DNA of 64,000 nucleotides from positions 52,883-116,882 of the forward strand of contig NZ_JARXZC010000023.1 in NCBI RefSeq assembly GCF_029894335.1, read 5' to 3'. Under the pieces are notes generated by a model. That model worked only from the letters and a program-made list of their open reading frames with translations. It searched no databases and was not told the DNA's origin. The stretch comes from Kitasatospora sp. MAP5-34. GTDB lineage: Bacteria > Actinomycetota > Actinomycetes > Streptomycetales > Streptomycetaceae. Every line of letters starts with the position of its first letter. Within the stretch, counting starts at the first letter, position 1. Positions 23,534-31,932 of the stretch are shown here, in pieces. A program made the translations under genes and the position numbers.

Positions 23534-25969
23534 ATGGGCGAGGCATGTGGGCGGCCGGAGTGCTCCGGCAACGGTGTGATCGACGCTGACGGCTACTGCG
23601 ACGAGTGCGGCCTGGCCGCGCAACCCGTCGCCGTCCCTTCGGTTTCGGGTGCCGGGGGTGCCGGGGGTGCCGGGGGTGCCGGGGGTGCCGGGAGCGCCTG
23701 TACCAGGGGCTGCACCGGGACGATCGACGCGGACGGGTACTGCGACGAGTGCGGCCTCGCGGCCGAACCGGCCGGGACGGCCCAGCCGTTCGTACCGGCG
23801 GCCCGGGTCTCGCCCGACTCCACCCGGACCGGCTCCTCACGGACGATGTCCGGGCGCTCCCGCTCGCACCGCTCCACCCGGACCGGCAGCGGCCGTTCGG
23901 TCTCGGTGCGCAGCAGCCGGAGCAGCACCGGTACCGTACGGCGCGGCAACCTCGGCGCCGGACTGGTGACGGTTCCGACCGTGCCGAAGCAGGACCCGGC
24001 GGCGGCCGTCCTGGCCAACCCCGAGGTGCCCGAGCGCAAGCGGTTCTGCAGCAAGTGCGAGGCCCCGGTGGGCCGGGCGAAGAACGGCACCCCGGGCCGC
24101 CCGGACGGCTTCTGCTCCAAGTGCGGTACGGCGTACTCGTTCACGCCGAAGCTGGTCCGCGGTGACCTGGTCGGCGGTCAGTACGAGGTGCTGGGCTGCC
24201 TGGCGCACGGCGGGCTCGGCTGGATCTACCTGGCGGTGGACCGCCGGGTCAGCGACCGTTGGGTGGTGCTCAAGGGCCTGCTGGACACCGGCGACGAGGA
24301 CGCCCTCGCGGTGGCCATCGCCGAGCGCCGCTTCCTGGCCGAGGTGGACCACCCGAACATCGTCCGCATCATCAACTTCGTCGAGCACCCGGACAGCCGG
24401 TCCGGCTCCATCGACGGCTACATAGTGATGGAGTACGTCGGCGGCAAGTCCCTCAAGGACATCGCCAACGAGAGCCGCTCGGCGGACGGCCGACGCGAGC
24501 CGCTGCCGGTCGAGCAGGCCATCGCGTACGCGCTGGAGGCGCTGCCCGCGATGGGCTACCTGCACGGGCGGGGGCTGGTGTACTGCGACTTCAAGATCGA
24601 CAACGTGATCCAGAGCGAGGACTCGCTCAAGATCATCGACATGGGAGCCGTCCGCCGCTTCGACGACGACGGCCCGATCTACGGGACCGTCGGCTACCAG
24701 GCCCCCGAGATCGCCACCGACGGCCCGTCACCCGCCTCCGACCTCTACACGGTGGCCCGCACGCTGGCCGTGATGACCTTCGACTTCCAGGGCTACAGCA
24801 CCACCTACCGGTTCGAGCTGCCCGACCCCGAGCAAGTACCGCTCTTCACCCAATACGAGTCGTACTACCGCTTCCTGGTCCGCGCCACCGACCCGGACCC
24901 GGCCCGCCGGTTCTCCTCCGCCGAGGAGATGGCGGACCAGCTGACCGGCGTGCTGCGCGAGGTGCTGAGCCTGCAGGACGGCCGGCCCCGACCGTCACTC
25001 TCCACCCTGTTCGGGCCCGAACTTCGCGTCGTCGACACCGAGTTGGCCACCGATCCGATCGACCCGGCGGCCACCGCGCTGGCCCTGCCCGTCCCCCGGG
25101 TGGACGCCACCGACCCGAACTCCGGCTTCCTCGCCACCCTGGTCGCCAGCTCACCGGCCGAGTCGCTGGCCGCCCTGCGCAGCGCCACCGTCCCCTCGGT
25201 GGAGCTCTCGCTGCGCGAACTCCGGGCCCGCCTGGAGCAGCACGACCAGCGGGCCGTCACCGCGTTGCTGAGCACGCTGGAGGCGGACCACCCGGACGAC
25301 TGGCGGGTGGTCTGGTACCGCGGTCTGGCCGCGCTGGTGGCCAAGGAGCCATCGGCGGCCGCCGAATCCTTCGACGCCATCTACGACGCCTTCCCCGGCG
25401 AGCCGGCGCCCAAGCTGGCGCTCGCCGTCTGCGCCGAGCTGCTCGGCGAGGGCGAGGACGCCGCCGAGTTCTACCGGCTCGTGGGCAGCACCGACCGGGC
25501 GTACGTGAGCGCCGCCTTCGGGCTCGCCCGGGTCCGGCTCGCCGCCGGTGACCGGCCGGGCGCGGTGCTCGCGCTGGAGGCCGTACCCGAGTCCTCCACC
25601 CACTACACGGCCGCCCGGATCGGCGCCGTCCGCGCCCGGCTGCGCGGCCGCGCCCCCGGCGACCCGCTCGGCCCCGAGCTGAACCGCTGCTCCGAGCAGC
25701 TCACCGCGCTCACGCTGGACGCCCGGCGCCGCGAGGAGCTCTCGGTCGAGGTGCTGGACAGCGCGCTGGGCTGGGTGCTCGCGGGGCGGCCCGCCGCCCC
25801 CGCCCAGCCGGAGAAGGTCGACGTACTCGGACATCCGGCCGGTGAACGGGAACTGCGGTTCGCCCTGGAACACTCCTACCGAGTACTGGCGCGGTTGTCC
25901 GACCGTACCGAGACCAGGATCGAGATGGTGGAGCGGGCGAACCGCGCCCGCCCCCGGACGTGGGTGTGA
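23534..25969 (+). CDS. pknG: PknG-type Ser/Thr protein kinase with extra zinc ribbons
   Basis: An 811-residue cytoplasmic kinase. Two copies of a DADGYCDECGLA zinc-ribbon half (Cys 5/10/22/25 and 56/60/70/73) flank a Gly-Gly-Ala linker. A Ser/Thr/Arg-rich stretch (about 93-134) follows, then the PknG rubredoxin-like module (Cys 172, 175, 194, 197). The kinase domain runs from about 215 to 480: glycine loop LAHGGLGWIYLA, ATP-site Lys247 in VVLKG, catalytic Asp352 in YCDFKIDN and IIDMGA in place of DFG. A TPR-like helical tail runs from about 520 to 811. As in known PknG there is no Arg before the catalytic Asp (non-RD). In M. tuberculosis PknG phosphorylates the FHA protein GarA to adjust glutamate and TCA metabolism. 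Here a phosphatase gene follows after 4 nt and an FHA gene lies two further on. The TTG at 23525 is an alternative start. Confidence 0.9.
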   Translation: MGEACGRPECSGNGVIDADGYCDECGLAAQPVAVPSVSGAGGAGGAGGAGGAGSACTRGCTGTIDADGYCDECGLAAEPAGTAQPFVPAARVSPDSTRTGSSRTMSGRSRSHRSTRTGSGRSVSVRSSRSSTGTVRRGNLGAGLVTVPTVPKQDPAAAVLANPEVPERKRFCSKCEAPVGRAKNGTPGRPDGFCSKCGTAYSFTPKLVRGDLVGGQYEVLGCLAHGGLGWIYLAVDRRVSDRWVVLKGLLDTGDEDALAVAIAERRFLAEVDHPNIVRIINFVEHPDSRSGSIDGYIVMEYVGGKSLKDIANESRSADGRREPLPVEQAIAYALEALPAMGYLHGRGLVYCDFKIDNVIQSEDSLKIIDMGAVRRFDDDGPIYGTVGYQAPEIATDGPSPASDLYTVARTLAVMTFDFQGYSTTYRFELPDPEQVPLFTQYESYYRFLVRATDPDPARRFSSAEEMADQLTGVLREVLSLQDGRPRPSLSTLFGPELRVVDTELATDPIDPAATALALPVPRVDATDPNSGFLATLVASSPAESLAALRSATVPSVELSLRELRARLEQHDQRAVTALLSTLEADHPDDWRVVWYRGLAALVAKEPSAAAESFDAIYDAFPGEPAPKLALAVCAELLGEGEDAAEFYRLVGSTDRAYVSAAFGLARVRLAAGDRPGAVLALEAVPESSTHYTAARIGAVRARLRGRAPGDPLGPELNRCSEQLTALTLDARRREELSVEVLDSALGWVLAGRPAAPAQPEKVDVLGHPAGERELRFALEHSYRVLARLSDRTETRIEMVERANRARPRTWV
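23648..23695. repeat. 9-bp tandem repeats encoding a Gly-Gly-Ala linker
   Basis: GGTGCCGGG is repeated about five times and encodes GAGGAGGAGGAGGAGS between the two N-terminal zinc ribbons of the PknG-type kinase. The near-perfect DNA identity suggests recent slippage expansion. Confidence 0.85.
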
Positions 25970-25973
25970 ACCG

Positions 25974-27083
25974 ATGCCTCAGCAGACCGTGTGCCCGAAC
26001 TGTGCCGAGCCGCTGGACCAGGAGGACGTCTTCTGCGAGGCGTGCGGTCTGAGCCTGCTGCCGCCGGAGCTTGTCGAACCGCCGACCGCCGAGCCGCCGG
26101 CTACTGAACCTCCGGCTGCGGCCCGGCCCGCCTGCGTGCACTGCGCGGCGGCCGAGGTCGCCGACGACGGCTACTGCGAAGCCTGCGGCGGCGTCCAGCC
26201 ACGTCCGCGTGACCACCAGGAGCGCTCGCTGTCGGGCGTCGCCGGGGTCACCGACCGGGGTCTGCGGCACCACCGCAACGAGGACGCCTTCACCGTCGCG
26301 GCCACCACGCTGCCCGGCGGCGCGCCCGCCGTGGTCGCGGTGGTCTGCGACGGCGTCTCCTCCTCCGCCCGGCCCGACGAGGCGTCGGCCGCCGCCGTGG
26401 ACGCCGCCTCGGAGTCCCTGCTGACCGCACTGGAGCAGGGGCGGGAGCCCGCTGCGGCGATGCGCCACTCGATCGCGGTGGCCGCGCGAGCCGTGGCCGC
26501 ACTGGCCCGCGACGGCGCCAACCCGCCCGGCCGCAGCCTCAACGCCCCGGCCTGCACCTACGTCAGCGCGGTCTACGCCGCCGGGCTCGTCACCATCGGC
26601 TGGGTCGGCGACACCCGCGCGTACTGGGTCCCGGACGACCGGGCCGGCGCCGAGCCGTACCGGCTCACCGAGGACGACTCCTGGGCCGCCCGGGTGGTCG
26701 CCGCCGGGCTGATGGGCGAGGCGGAGGCGTACGCCGACCCGCGCGCGCACGCCATCACCGGCTGGCTGGGCGCGGACGCCGAGGAGATCGACCCGCACAC
26801 CATCAGCTTCACCCCGCACGTGCCCGGGGTCCTACTGGTCTGCACCGACGGCCTGTGGAACTACGCGGAGGCCGCCACCGACCTCGCCGAGGTCGTCCCG
26901 GCCGACGCCAGGACGGACCCGCTGGGCGCCGCCCAGACCCTGGTGAAGTTCGCGGTCGCGGCGGGCGGCCACGACAACATCACCGTCGCCGTGCTGCCGA
27001 TCACACCGCTCGTCGAGACCGACGAGGACCACGCCCCGACCCTGCTGGACCTTCCGGTGGTACCGCACAGCGCAACCAGCTGA
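25974..27083 (+). CDS. PP2C-family protein phosphatase with N-terminal zinc ribbons
   Basis: A 369-residue cytoplasmic protein. Two CxxC pairs (CPNC...CEAC and CVHC...CEACGG, within residues 1-75) form zinc ribbons like those of the kinase encoded just upstream, separated by a Pro/Glu linker. The PPM/PP2C domain (about 88-345) has all metal-binding motifs: GLRHHRNEDAF, VVCDGVSSS (the Asp-Gly pair), GDTRAYW, LLVCTDGLWNY and GGHDNITVAVL. It should remove phosphate from Ser/Thr residues in an Mn/Mg-dependent way. It starts 4 nt after the kinase stop, so it is the obvious antagonist of that kinase. Confidence 0.92.
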   Translation: MPQQTVCPNCAEPLDQEDVFCEACGLSLLPPELVEPPTAEPPATEPPAAARPACVHCAAAEVADDGYCEACGGVQPRPRDHQERSLSGVAGVTDRGLRHHRNEDAFTVAATTLPGGAPAVVAVVCDGVSSSARPDEASAAAVDAASESLLTALEQGREPAAAMRHSIAVAARAVAALARDGANPPGRSLNAPACTYVSAVYAAGLVTIGWVGDTRAYWVPDDRAGAEPYRLTEDDSWAARVVAAGLMGEAEAYADPRAHAITGWLGADAEEIDPHTISFTPHVPGVLLVCTDGLWNYAEAATDLAEVVPADARTDPLGAAQTLVKFAVAAGGHDNITVAVLPITPLVETDEDHAPTLLDLPVVPHSATS

Positions 27084-27150
27084 CCCACGACCATTCACCT
27101 GATCTCCCTCACCTCCCTGACTCCTCCCTGACCGCTCGACAGGAGCAACG

Positions 27151-28485
27151 ATGGCCCTGCTGTCCAAATCCCACCCGAGTTTCGCCGTCGACATCTTCCA
27201 GAACGAGTACCTCGCGGACGGCGCCCGTGAGGTCAGCGCGATCGTCACCGTCACCGCGACCGGCGGCGGGACCGCCGCGCGTTCGGCGGCACCGGCGGAC
27301 GGCGGCGGGTCCACCGACGCCGCCGTGGTGATCATGGTCGACTGCTCCGGCTCGATGGACTACCCCTCCGAGAAGATGCGCAACGCCCGGGAGGCCACCG
27401 CCAAGGCCATCGACACCCTGCGCGACGGCGTGGCCTTCGCGGTGGTCGCGGGCACCCACGAGGCCAACGAGATCTACCCGGCCAACGGCTCTCTCGCGGT
27501 CGCCTCCGAGGACACCCGCGCGCAGGCCAAGCAGGCGCTGCGCAAGCTCAAGGCGTCCGGCGGCACCGCCATCGGCACCTGGCTCACCATGGCCGACAAG
27601 CTGTTCAACAGCCGGGCCGACATCGCCATCCGGCACGGCATCCTGCTCACCGACGGCCGCAACGAGCACGAGAAGCCGGGCGACCTGCAGCGCGTCCTGG
27701 ACCGGGTCACCGGGAAGTTCACCGTCGACTGCCGGGGCGTCGGCACCGACTGGGAGGTCGCCGAGCTGCGCAAGATCGCCTCCACCCTGCTCGGCACCGT
27801 CGACATCGTCGCGGAGTCCTCCGGTCTCGCCGAGGACTTCCGCACCATGATGGAGAACGCCATGGGCAAGCAGGTCGCCGACGTGGCCCTGCGGGTCTGG
27901 ACGCCGGCCAACGCGGTGGTGAAGTACGTCAAGCAGGTCGCCCCCGCCGTGGAGGACCTCACCGAGCGCCGCGCCGAGGCCGGCCCGCGCGCCGGGGACT
28001 ACCCGACCGGCTCCTGGGGCGACGAGAGCCGCGACTACCACGTCTGCATCGAGGTGCCCTCGGCCGCCGTCGGCAACGAGATGCTCGCGGCCCGGATCAG
28101 CCTGGTGCTGCCCAAGCCGGACGGCAGCACCGAGGTGCTCTCGCAGGGTCTGGTGAAGGCCGTCTGGACGGACGACCTGGCCTCCTCCACCCGGATCAGC
28201 CCGCAGGTCGCCCACTACACCGGCCAGGCCGAGCTGGCGGACTCCATCCAGGAGGGCCTGGAGGCGCACCGCGCGGGCGATCTCGACCGCGCGACGGCCA
28301 AGCTCGGAGCCGCCGTACGGATCGCCCACGAGACCGGGAACGACGGCACGTTCAAACTCCTGCAGAAGGTGGTCGACGTGGTCGATCCCAAGGAGGGTAC
28401 GGTTCGGTTCCGTAAGAACGTGAGCGAGGCCGACTCGATGACCCTCGAGACTCGCTCGACCAAGACCGTACGGGTGAAGAAGTGA
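27151..28485 (+). CDS. VWA-domain protein
   Basis: A 444-residue cytoplasmic protein with no signal or TM helix. The von Willebrand A domain (about 60-235) has an intact MIDAS: IMVDCSGSMDYPS (DxSxS), the Thr in GGTAIGTWL and the Asp in LLTDGRNEH. The C-terminal half has a beta-sandwich-like segment and a helical tail (about 355-410). VWA-MIDAS proteins usually bind partners through a metal ion. It lies between the phosphatase and FHA genes in the kinase block, so it may assemble these proteins; this is inference. AGGAG stands 6-7 nt before the ATG. Confidence 0.88.
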   Translation: MALLSKSHPSFAVDIFQNEYLADGAREVSAIVTVTATGGGTAARSAAPADGGGSTDAAVVIMVDCSGSMDYPSEKMRNAREATAKAIDTLRDGVAFAVVAGTHEANEIYPANGSLAVASEDTRAQAKQALRKLKASGGTAIGTWLTMADKLFNSRADIAIRHGILLTDGRNEHEKPGDLQRVLDRVTGKFTVDCRGVGTDWEVAELRKIASTLLGTVDIVAESSGLAEDFRTMMENAMGKQVADVALRVWTPANAVVKYVKQVAPAVEDLTERRAEAGPRAGDYPTGSWGDESRDYHVCIEVPSAAVGNEMLAARISLVLPKPDGSTEVLSQGLVKAVWTDDLASSTRISPQVAHYTGQAELADSIQEGLEAHRAGDLDRATAKLGAAVRIAHETGNDGTFKLLQKVVDVVDPKEGTVRFRKNVSEADSMTLETRSTKTVRVKK

Positions 28486-28531
28486 CCGGTTCATCAGGTC
28501 GCACCGGACCTGCTGGAATGTGGGGGAACTA

Positions 28532-29641
28532 ATGCCGATCTGCCCTAGGGGCCACGAGTCGCAGGCCGAGGACTGGTGCGACTTCTGCGGCTTTCCGATG
28601 ACCGCGCCGCCCGGCATCGGGGTGCCCGGCGCGGCTCCCTTCGGCGCGCCCTCGGCTCCCCCCGGCCGACCGTCCGCGCCGATGGCCCCGCCGCCGGCCT
28701 CTGGGCAGGCCCGCCCGGACGTCACCGCCGGCCTGGTCACCTGCCCGATCTGCCGGACCCCGCAGACCGGACGGTACTGCGAGGAGTGCGGGTACGACTT
28801 CGACCTCTCCGCCCCCTCGCAGCGGCAGAGCCCGCCCCCGGCACAGCCGCCCACCGCCCCGGCCGGGTACGGCTACCCGCCCCCGGCGCCGGCCCAGGCA
28901 CCGTACGGGCAGCACGACCCGTACGCGCAGCAGCCGGCCCAGCCCGACCCGTACGCCCAGCCGCCGCAGCCCACCCAGGCGGCGCAGCCCGGACAGCAGG
29001 CCCCGTACTACCAGCCCGACTTCGGCCGTCCGCAGCCGTACGAGCAGCAGGCCCCCTACACCCAGGCCCCGCAGTTCCCCGAACCCGACGGGAGCTTCGA
29101 CACCTCCGGACCGGTGTACGCGCAGCCGGGACAGAACGGCCCGGGCGACGAGTTCGGCACGTCCTTCCGGCTGGCACCTCCCGGTGCTGCACCCGGCGCA
29201 CCCGCCGCTCCCCCGGCGCAGCAGCCCGTCCGCGCCACCTGGATGGCGGTGGTCAGCGCCGACCGTGACTACTTCACCGACATGATGGCGCGCAGCGGGC
29301 CGGAGGCGGCCGGGCTGTTCTTCCCGCCGTACTGCCCCGAGCGGCGGATCCCGCTGACCGGGCGCGGCCAGCTGCGGATCGGCCGGCGAAGCCAGCACAA
29401 GGGCACCGTGCCGGAGATCGACCTCTCGGTGCCCCCGGAGGACCCGGGCGCGTCCCACCAGCACGCCATGCTGGCGGAACAGGCGGACGGCAGCTGGGTG
29501 CTGGTCGACCAGGACTCGACCAACGGCACCACCGTCAACGGCGGCTCCGAAACCGTCCCCCCGCACACCGCGATCCCGCTCAACGACGGCGACCGCATCC
29601 ACATCGGCGCCTGGACCACCATCACCCTGCACCGCGCCTGA
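28532..29641 (+). CDS. Zinc-ribbon / FHA-domain protein
   Basis: A 369-residue protein. The N-terminus has two zinc-ribbon motifs (CPRG...CDFCG and CPICRTPQTGRYCEECG). A long Pro/Gln/Tyr-rich disordered linker (about 90-225) follows, then a C-terminal FHA domain (about 265-369) with the expected motifs: LRIGRRS, the SHQHA histidine and DSTNGTTVNG. FHA domains bind phosphothreonine. As the last gene of the kinase-phosphatase block it is a strong candidate for the phospho-effector, in the way GarA/OdhI is for PknG, although its architecture is quite different. GGGGGAA precedes the ATG at 28532; the in-frame GTG at 28520 lacks a ribosome binding site. Confidence 0.9.
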   Translation: MPICPRGHESQAEDWCDFCGFPMTAPPGIGVPGAAPFGAPSAPPGRPSAPMAPPPASGQARPDVTAGLVTCPICRTPQTGRYCEECGYDFDLSAPSQRQSPPPAQPPTAPAGYGYPPPAPAQAPYGQHDPYAQQPAQPDPYAQPPQPTQAAQPGQQAPYYQPDFGRPQPYEQQAPYTQAPQFPEPDGSFDTSGPVYAQPGQNGPGDEFGTSFRLAPPGAAPGAPAAPPAQQPVRATWMAVVSADRDYFTDMMARSGPEAAGLFFPPYCPERRIPLTGRGQLRIGRRSQHKGTVPEIDLSVPPEDPGASHQHAMLAEQADGSWVLVDQDSTNGTTVNGGSETVPPHTAIPLNDGDRIHIGAWTTITLHRA

Positions 29642-29650
29642 CGGACCGCC

Positions 29651-29678
29651 GGCCGGGCCTCTCGCCAGGGGCCCGGCC
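29651..29678 (+). terminator. Hairpin after the FHA gene
   Basis: GGCCGGGCC (29651-29659) pairs with GGCCCGGCC (29670-29678) around a 10-nt loop, 9 nt after the stop. There is no T-tract, which is common in this kind of genome. It marks the likely end of the glnX-to-fha transcript. Confidence 0.55.
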
Positions 29679-29689
29679 GACGCCCGCCG

Positions 29690-29737
29690 TCAAGGGCCGG
29701 TCCTCAAGGGCCGGTCGTCAAGGGCCCGATCCTCAAG
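29690..29737. repeat. 14-15-bp tandem repeats before the ABC exporter
   Basis: Three units of TCAAGGGCCGGTC(C/G) and variants start at 29690, 29704 and 29718, with a partial fourth (TCAAG) at 29733. Confidence 0.75.
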
Positions 29738-29776
29738 ATTCGCGCAGGTGATCTGCACAGAACCCGCCACAGCGCC

Positions 29777-29782
29777 TAAGGT
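29777..29782 (+). promoter_or_regulatory. -10 box for leaderless ABC exporter transcript
   Basis: TAAGGT (TANNNT type) lies 8 nt before the ATG at 29791, so transcription would begin at or next to the start codon. No ribosome binding site is present. The -35 region is not recognisable. Confidence 0.55.
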
Positions 29783-29790
29783 CTGTGGTC

Positions 29791-30708
29791 ATGACTGCTG
29801 CAATATCCGCTGACGGAATCCGTAAGCGGTACGGGGATGTACAAGCTGTCGACGGTGTGTCACTCACCGTCGAAACGGGCGAATTCCACGGAATTCTCGG
29901 GCCCAACGGGGCCGGCAAGACCACCACTCTGGAGATCCTCGAGGGGATCCGCGAGCCCGACGAGGGCCGCATCGAGCTGCTGGGGATGGCACCCTGGCCG
30001 CGCAACGCCAAGCTGCTGCCGCGCATCGGCGTGCAGTTCCAGGCCTCGGCCTTCTTCGTGAAGCTGACGGCCCGTGAGACCATCCGCACCTTCGCCTCGT
30101 TCTACGGCGTCGGGCCCAAGCGGGCCGACGCGATGCTGGAGCGGGTCGGCCTCGCCGACTCCGCGTCCGTGCTCACCGACAAGATGTCCGGCGGTCAGGC
30201 CCAGCGGCTCTCGATCGCCTGCGCACTGGCGCACGACCCGGAGCTGGTCTTCCTCGACGAGCCGACCACCGGTCTCGACCCGCAGGCCCGCCGCAACCTC
30301 TGGGACCTGCTCCGCGACATCAACGCCGAGGGCCGTACGGTCGTGCTGACCACCCACTACCTCGACGAGGCCGAGGTGCTCTGTGACCGGGTCTCGGTGA
30401 TGGACCACGGCAAGGTGCTCAAGACCGGTGCTCCGGCGGCCCTGGTACGGGAGATCGACGACACCGTCCGGGTGAGCGTCGAGTCCGGGCAGCTCGGTGT
30501 CGAGGCGGCCCGCGAGCTGTTCGCGGCGGCCGGTGCCGAGATCGCCAACCTGGACGACAACGGGGTCTCGCTCGCCGTCTCGACCCGTGGCCCCGGCCCG
30601 GTGCTCTCGGTGCTGGCGGAGCAGAACGCGCTGCGCGGGCTCGAAGTGCGCGGAGCGACCCTGGAGGACGTCTTCCTCCAGCTCACCGGACGGGAGTACC
30701 GCGCATGA
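29791..30708 (+). CDS. ABC exporter ATP-binding protein
   Basis: A 305-residue ATPase of the ABC-2 (DrrA/CcmA-like) exporter class. It has Walker A GPNGAGKTTT, the Q-loop region GVQFQ, signature MSGGQAQRLSIACAL, Walker B LVFLDEPTTGLD and the switch His in TTHYLDEAEVL. A C-terminal domain of about 80 residues (IDDTVRVSVESG onward) is typical of drug and lipid exporter ATPases. Its TGA overlaps the permease ATG (ATGA), so the two are translationally coupled. The substrate is not predictable; neighbours give no resistance or biosynthesis context. The start at 29791 is chosen from the leaderless -10 spacing. Confidence 0.9.
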   Translation: MTAAISADGIRKRYGDVQAVDGVSLTVETGEFHGILGPNGAGKTTTLEILEGIREPDEGRIELLGMAPWPRNAKLLPRIGVQFQASAFFVKLTARETIRTFASFYGVGPKRADAMLERVGLADSASVLTDKMSGGQAQRLSIACALAHDPELVFLDEPTTGLDPQARRNLWDLLRDINAEGRTVVLTTHYLDEAEVLCDRVSVMDHGKVLKTGAPAALVREIDDTVRVSVESGQLGVEAARELFAAAGAEIANLDDNGVSLAVSTRGPGPVLSVLAEQNALRGLEVRGATLEDVFLQLTGREYRA

Positions 30709-31817
30709 GCGCCCCCTCGACCAACACCCCCTCGATCGAGAAGGAGCGGGTCAGCACCTTCGTCAGCATCACCCGGGTGATGCTGACCGGCTTCATGCGG
30801 GACCGCACCGCGCTGTTCTTCACACTGGCCATGCCGCTGATCTTCCTGCTGCTGTTCGGTGTGCTGACCAAGAACGCGGGCACCTCGCACGTCAAGATCG
30901 CCGAGGTCGGCCAGGTGGCCGTGCTGGACTCCATGCCCGGTGACAGCCGGACCGAACTGGAGAAGGCCGTCACCATCACGAAGTACGACGACGAGAGCGT
31001 CGCACTTCAGAAGGTGAAGAAGGGCGACCTGGACGGCCTGGTCGAGCAGGGCCCGAACGGCCAGGTGGTGCTGCGCTTCAGCATGTCCGACCAGGTCAAG
31101 GCCGGGGCGGTGCAGACCATCGTCAACTCGGTCGTCCAGCAGGCCAACCAGGCGGCCTCCGGGCAGCAGCCGAAGTTCACCCTCGCGCCCAGCCAGGTCG
31201 AGGACAACTCGCTGAAGGCCATCCAGTACCTGACTCCTGGCCTGCTCGGCTACGCGGTCGCGACGGGCGCGGTGTTCGGGACCTCGCTGACGCTGGTCAA
31301 CTGGCGCAAGCGGCGGGTCCTGCGGCGGCTGCGGCTGGCCCCGGTCAGCATCGGGTCGGTGGTCGCCGCCAGGGTCGCGGTGAGCGTCGTGGTCGCGTTC
31401 GTCCAGACCGCGATCTTCCTGGTGGTCGCGACCATGCCGTTCTTCGGCCTGAAACTGACCGGCAACTGGTGGTTGGTGCTGCCGCTGGTGGTCTGCGCGA
31501 CGATCGCCTTCATGTCGATCGGCTTCCTGACGGGTGCCATCGCCAAGACCGAGGAGGCGGCGAGCGGGATCAGCCAGATCATCCTGCTGCCGATGTCCTT
31601 CCTCGGTGGCGCCTTCATCCCGATCGACAACGCTCCGCACTGGTTGCAGACCGTGTCCCGCGCGCTGCCGATGCGCTACCTGGTCACCTCCGCCCAGTCG
31701 GTGCTGAGCAAGGGCGGCGGGGTGATGGACGTGCTGCCCGCGATGGGCGGACTGCTCGCCTTCGCCGCGCTGTTCACCGCGATCTCCTGGCGGTTCTTCA
31801 GCTGGGACGACGCGTAG
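30705..31817 (+). CDS. ABC-2 type exporter permease
   Basis: A 370-residue membrane protein with one TM helix near the N-terminus (FFTLAMPLIFLLLFGVL), an extracytoplasmic domain of about 150 residues and five more helices from about 175 on, ending in the conserved FLGGAFIPIDNAPHWLQTVSRALPM region of ABC-2 permeases. It overlaps the ATPase gene by 4 nt and would dimerise to form the exporter. A degenerate AGCCGGCTGA-type repeat follows at about 31822-31865. Confidence 0.9.
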   Translation: MSAPSTNTPSIEKERVSTFVSITRVMLTGFMRDRTALFFTLAMPLIFLLLFGVLTKNAGTSHVKIAEVGQVAVLDSMPGDSRTELEKAVTITKYDDESVALQKVKKGDLDGLVEQGPNGQVVLRFSMSDQVKAGAVQTIVNSVVQQANQAASGQQPKFTLAPSQVEDNSLKAIQYLTPGLLGYAVATGAVFGTSLTLVNWRKRRVLRRLRLAPVSIGSVVAARVAVSVVVAFVQTAIFLVVATMPFFGLKLTGNWWLVLPLVVCATIAFMSIGFLTGAIAKTEEAASGISQIILLPMSFLGGAFIPIDNAPHWLQTVSRALPMRYLVTSAQSVLSKGGGVMDVLPAMGGLLAFAALFTAISWRFFSWDDA

Positions 31818-31932
31818 CCGCGAGCCGGCTGAGCCGGTCGGTCCAAGCCGGCTGAAGCCGGCTGCGCGCCACAGGGGTCGTACGCCGAAAGTCCTGGTGT
31901 ACGGCCCCTGCGGCGTCTGCGACGATGGTCAG

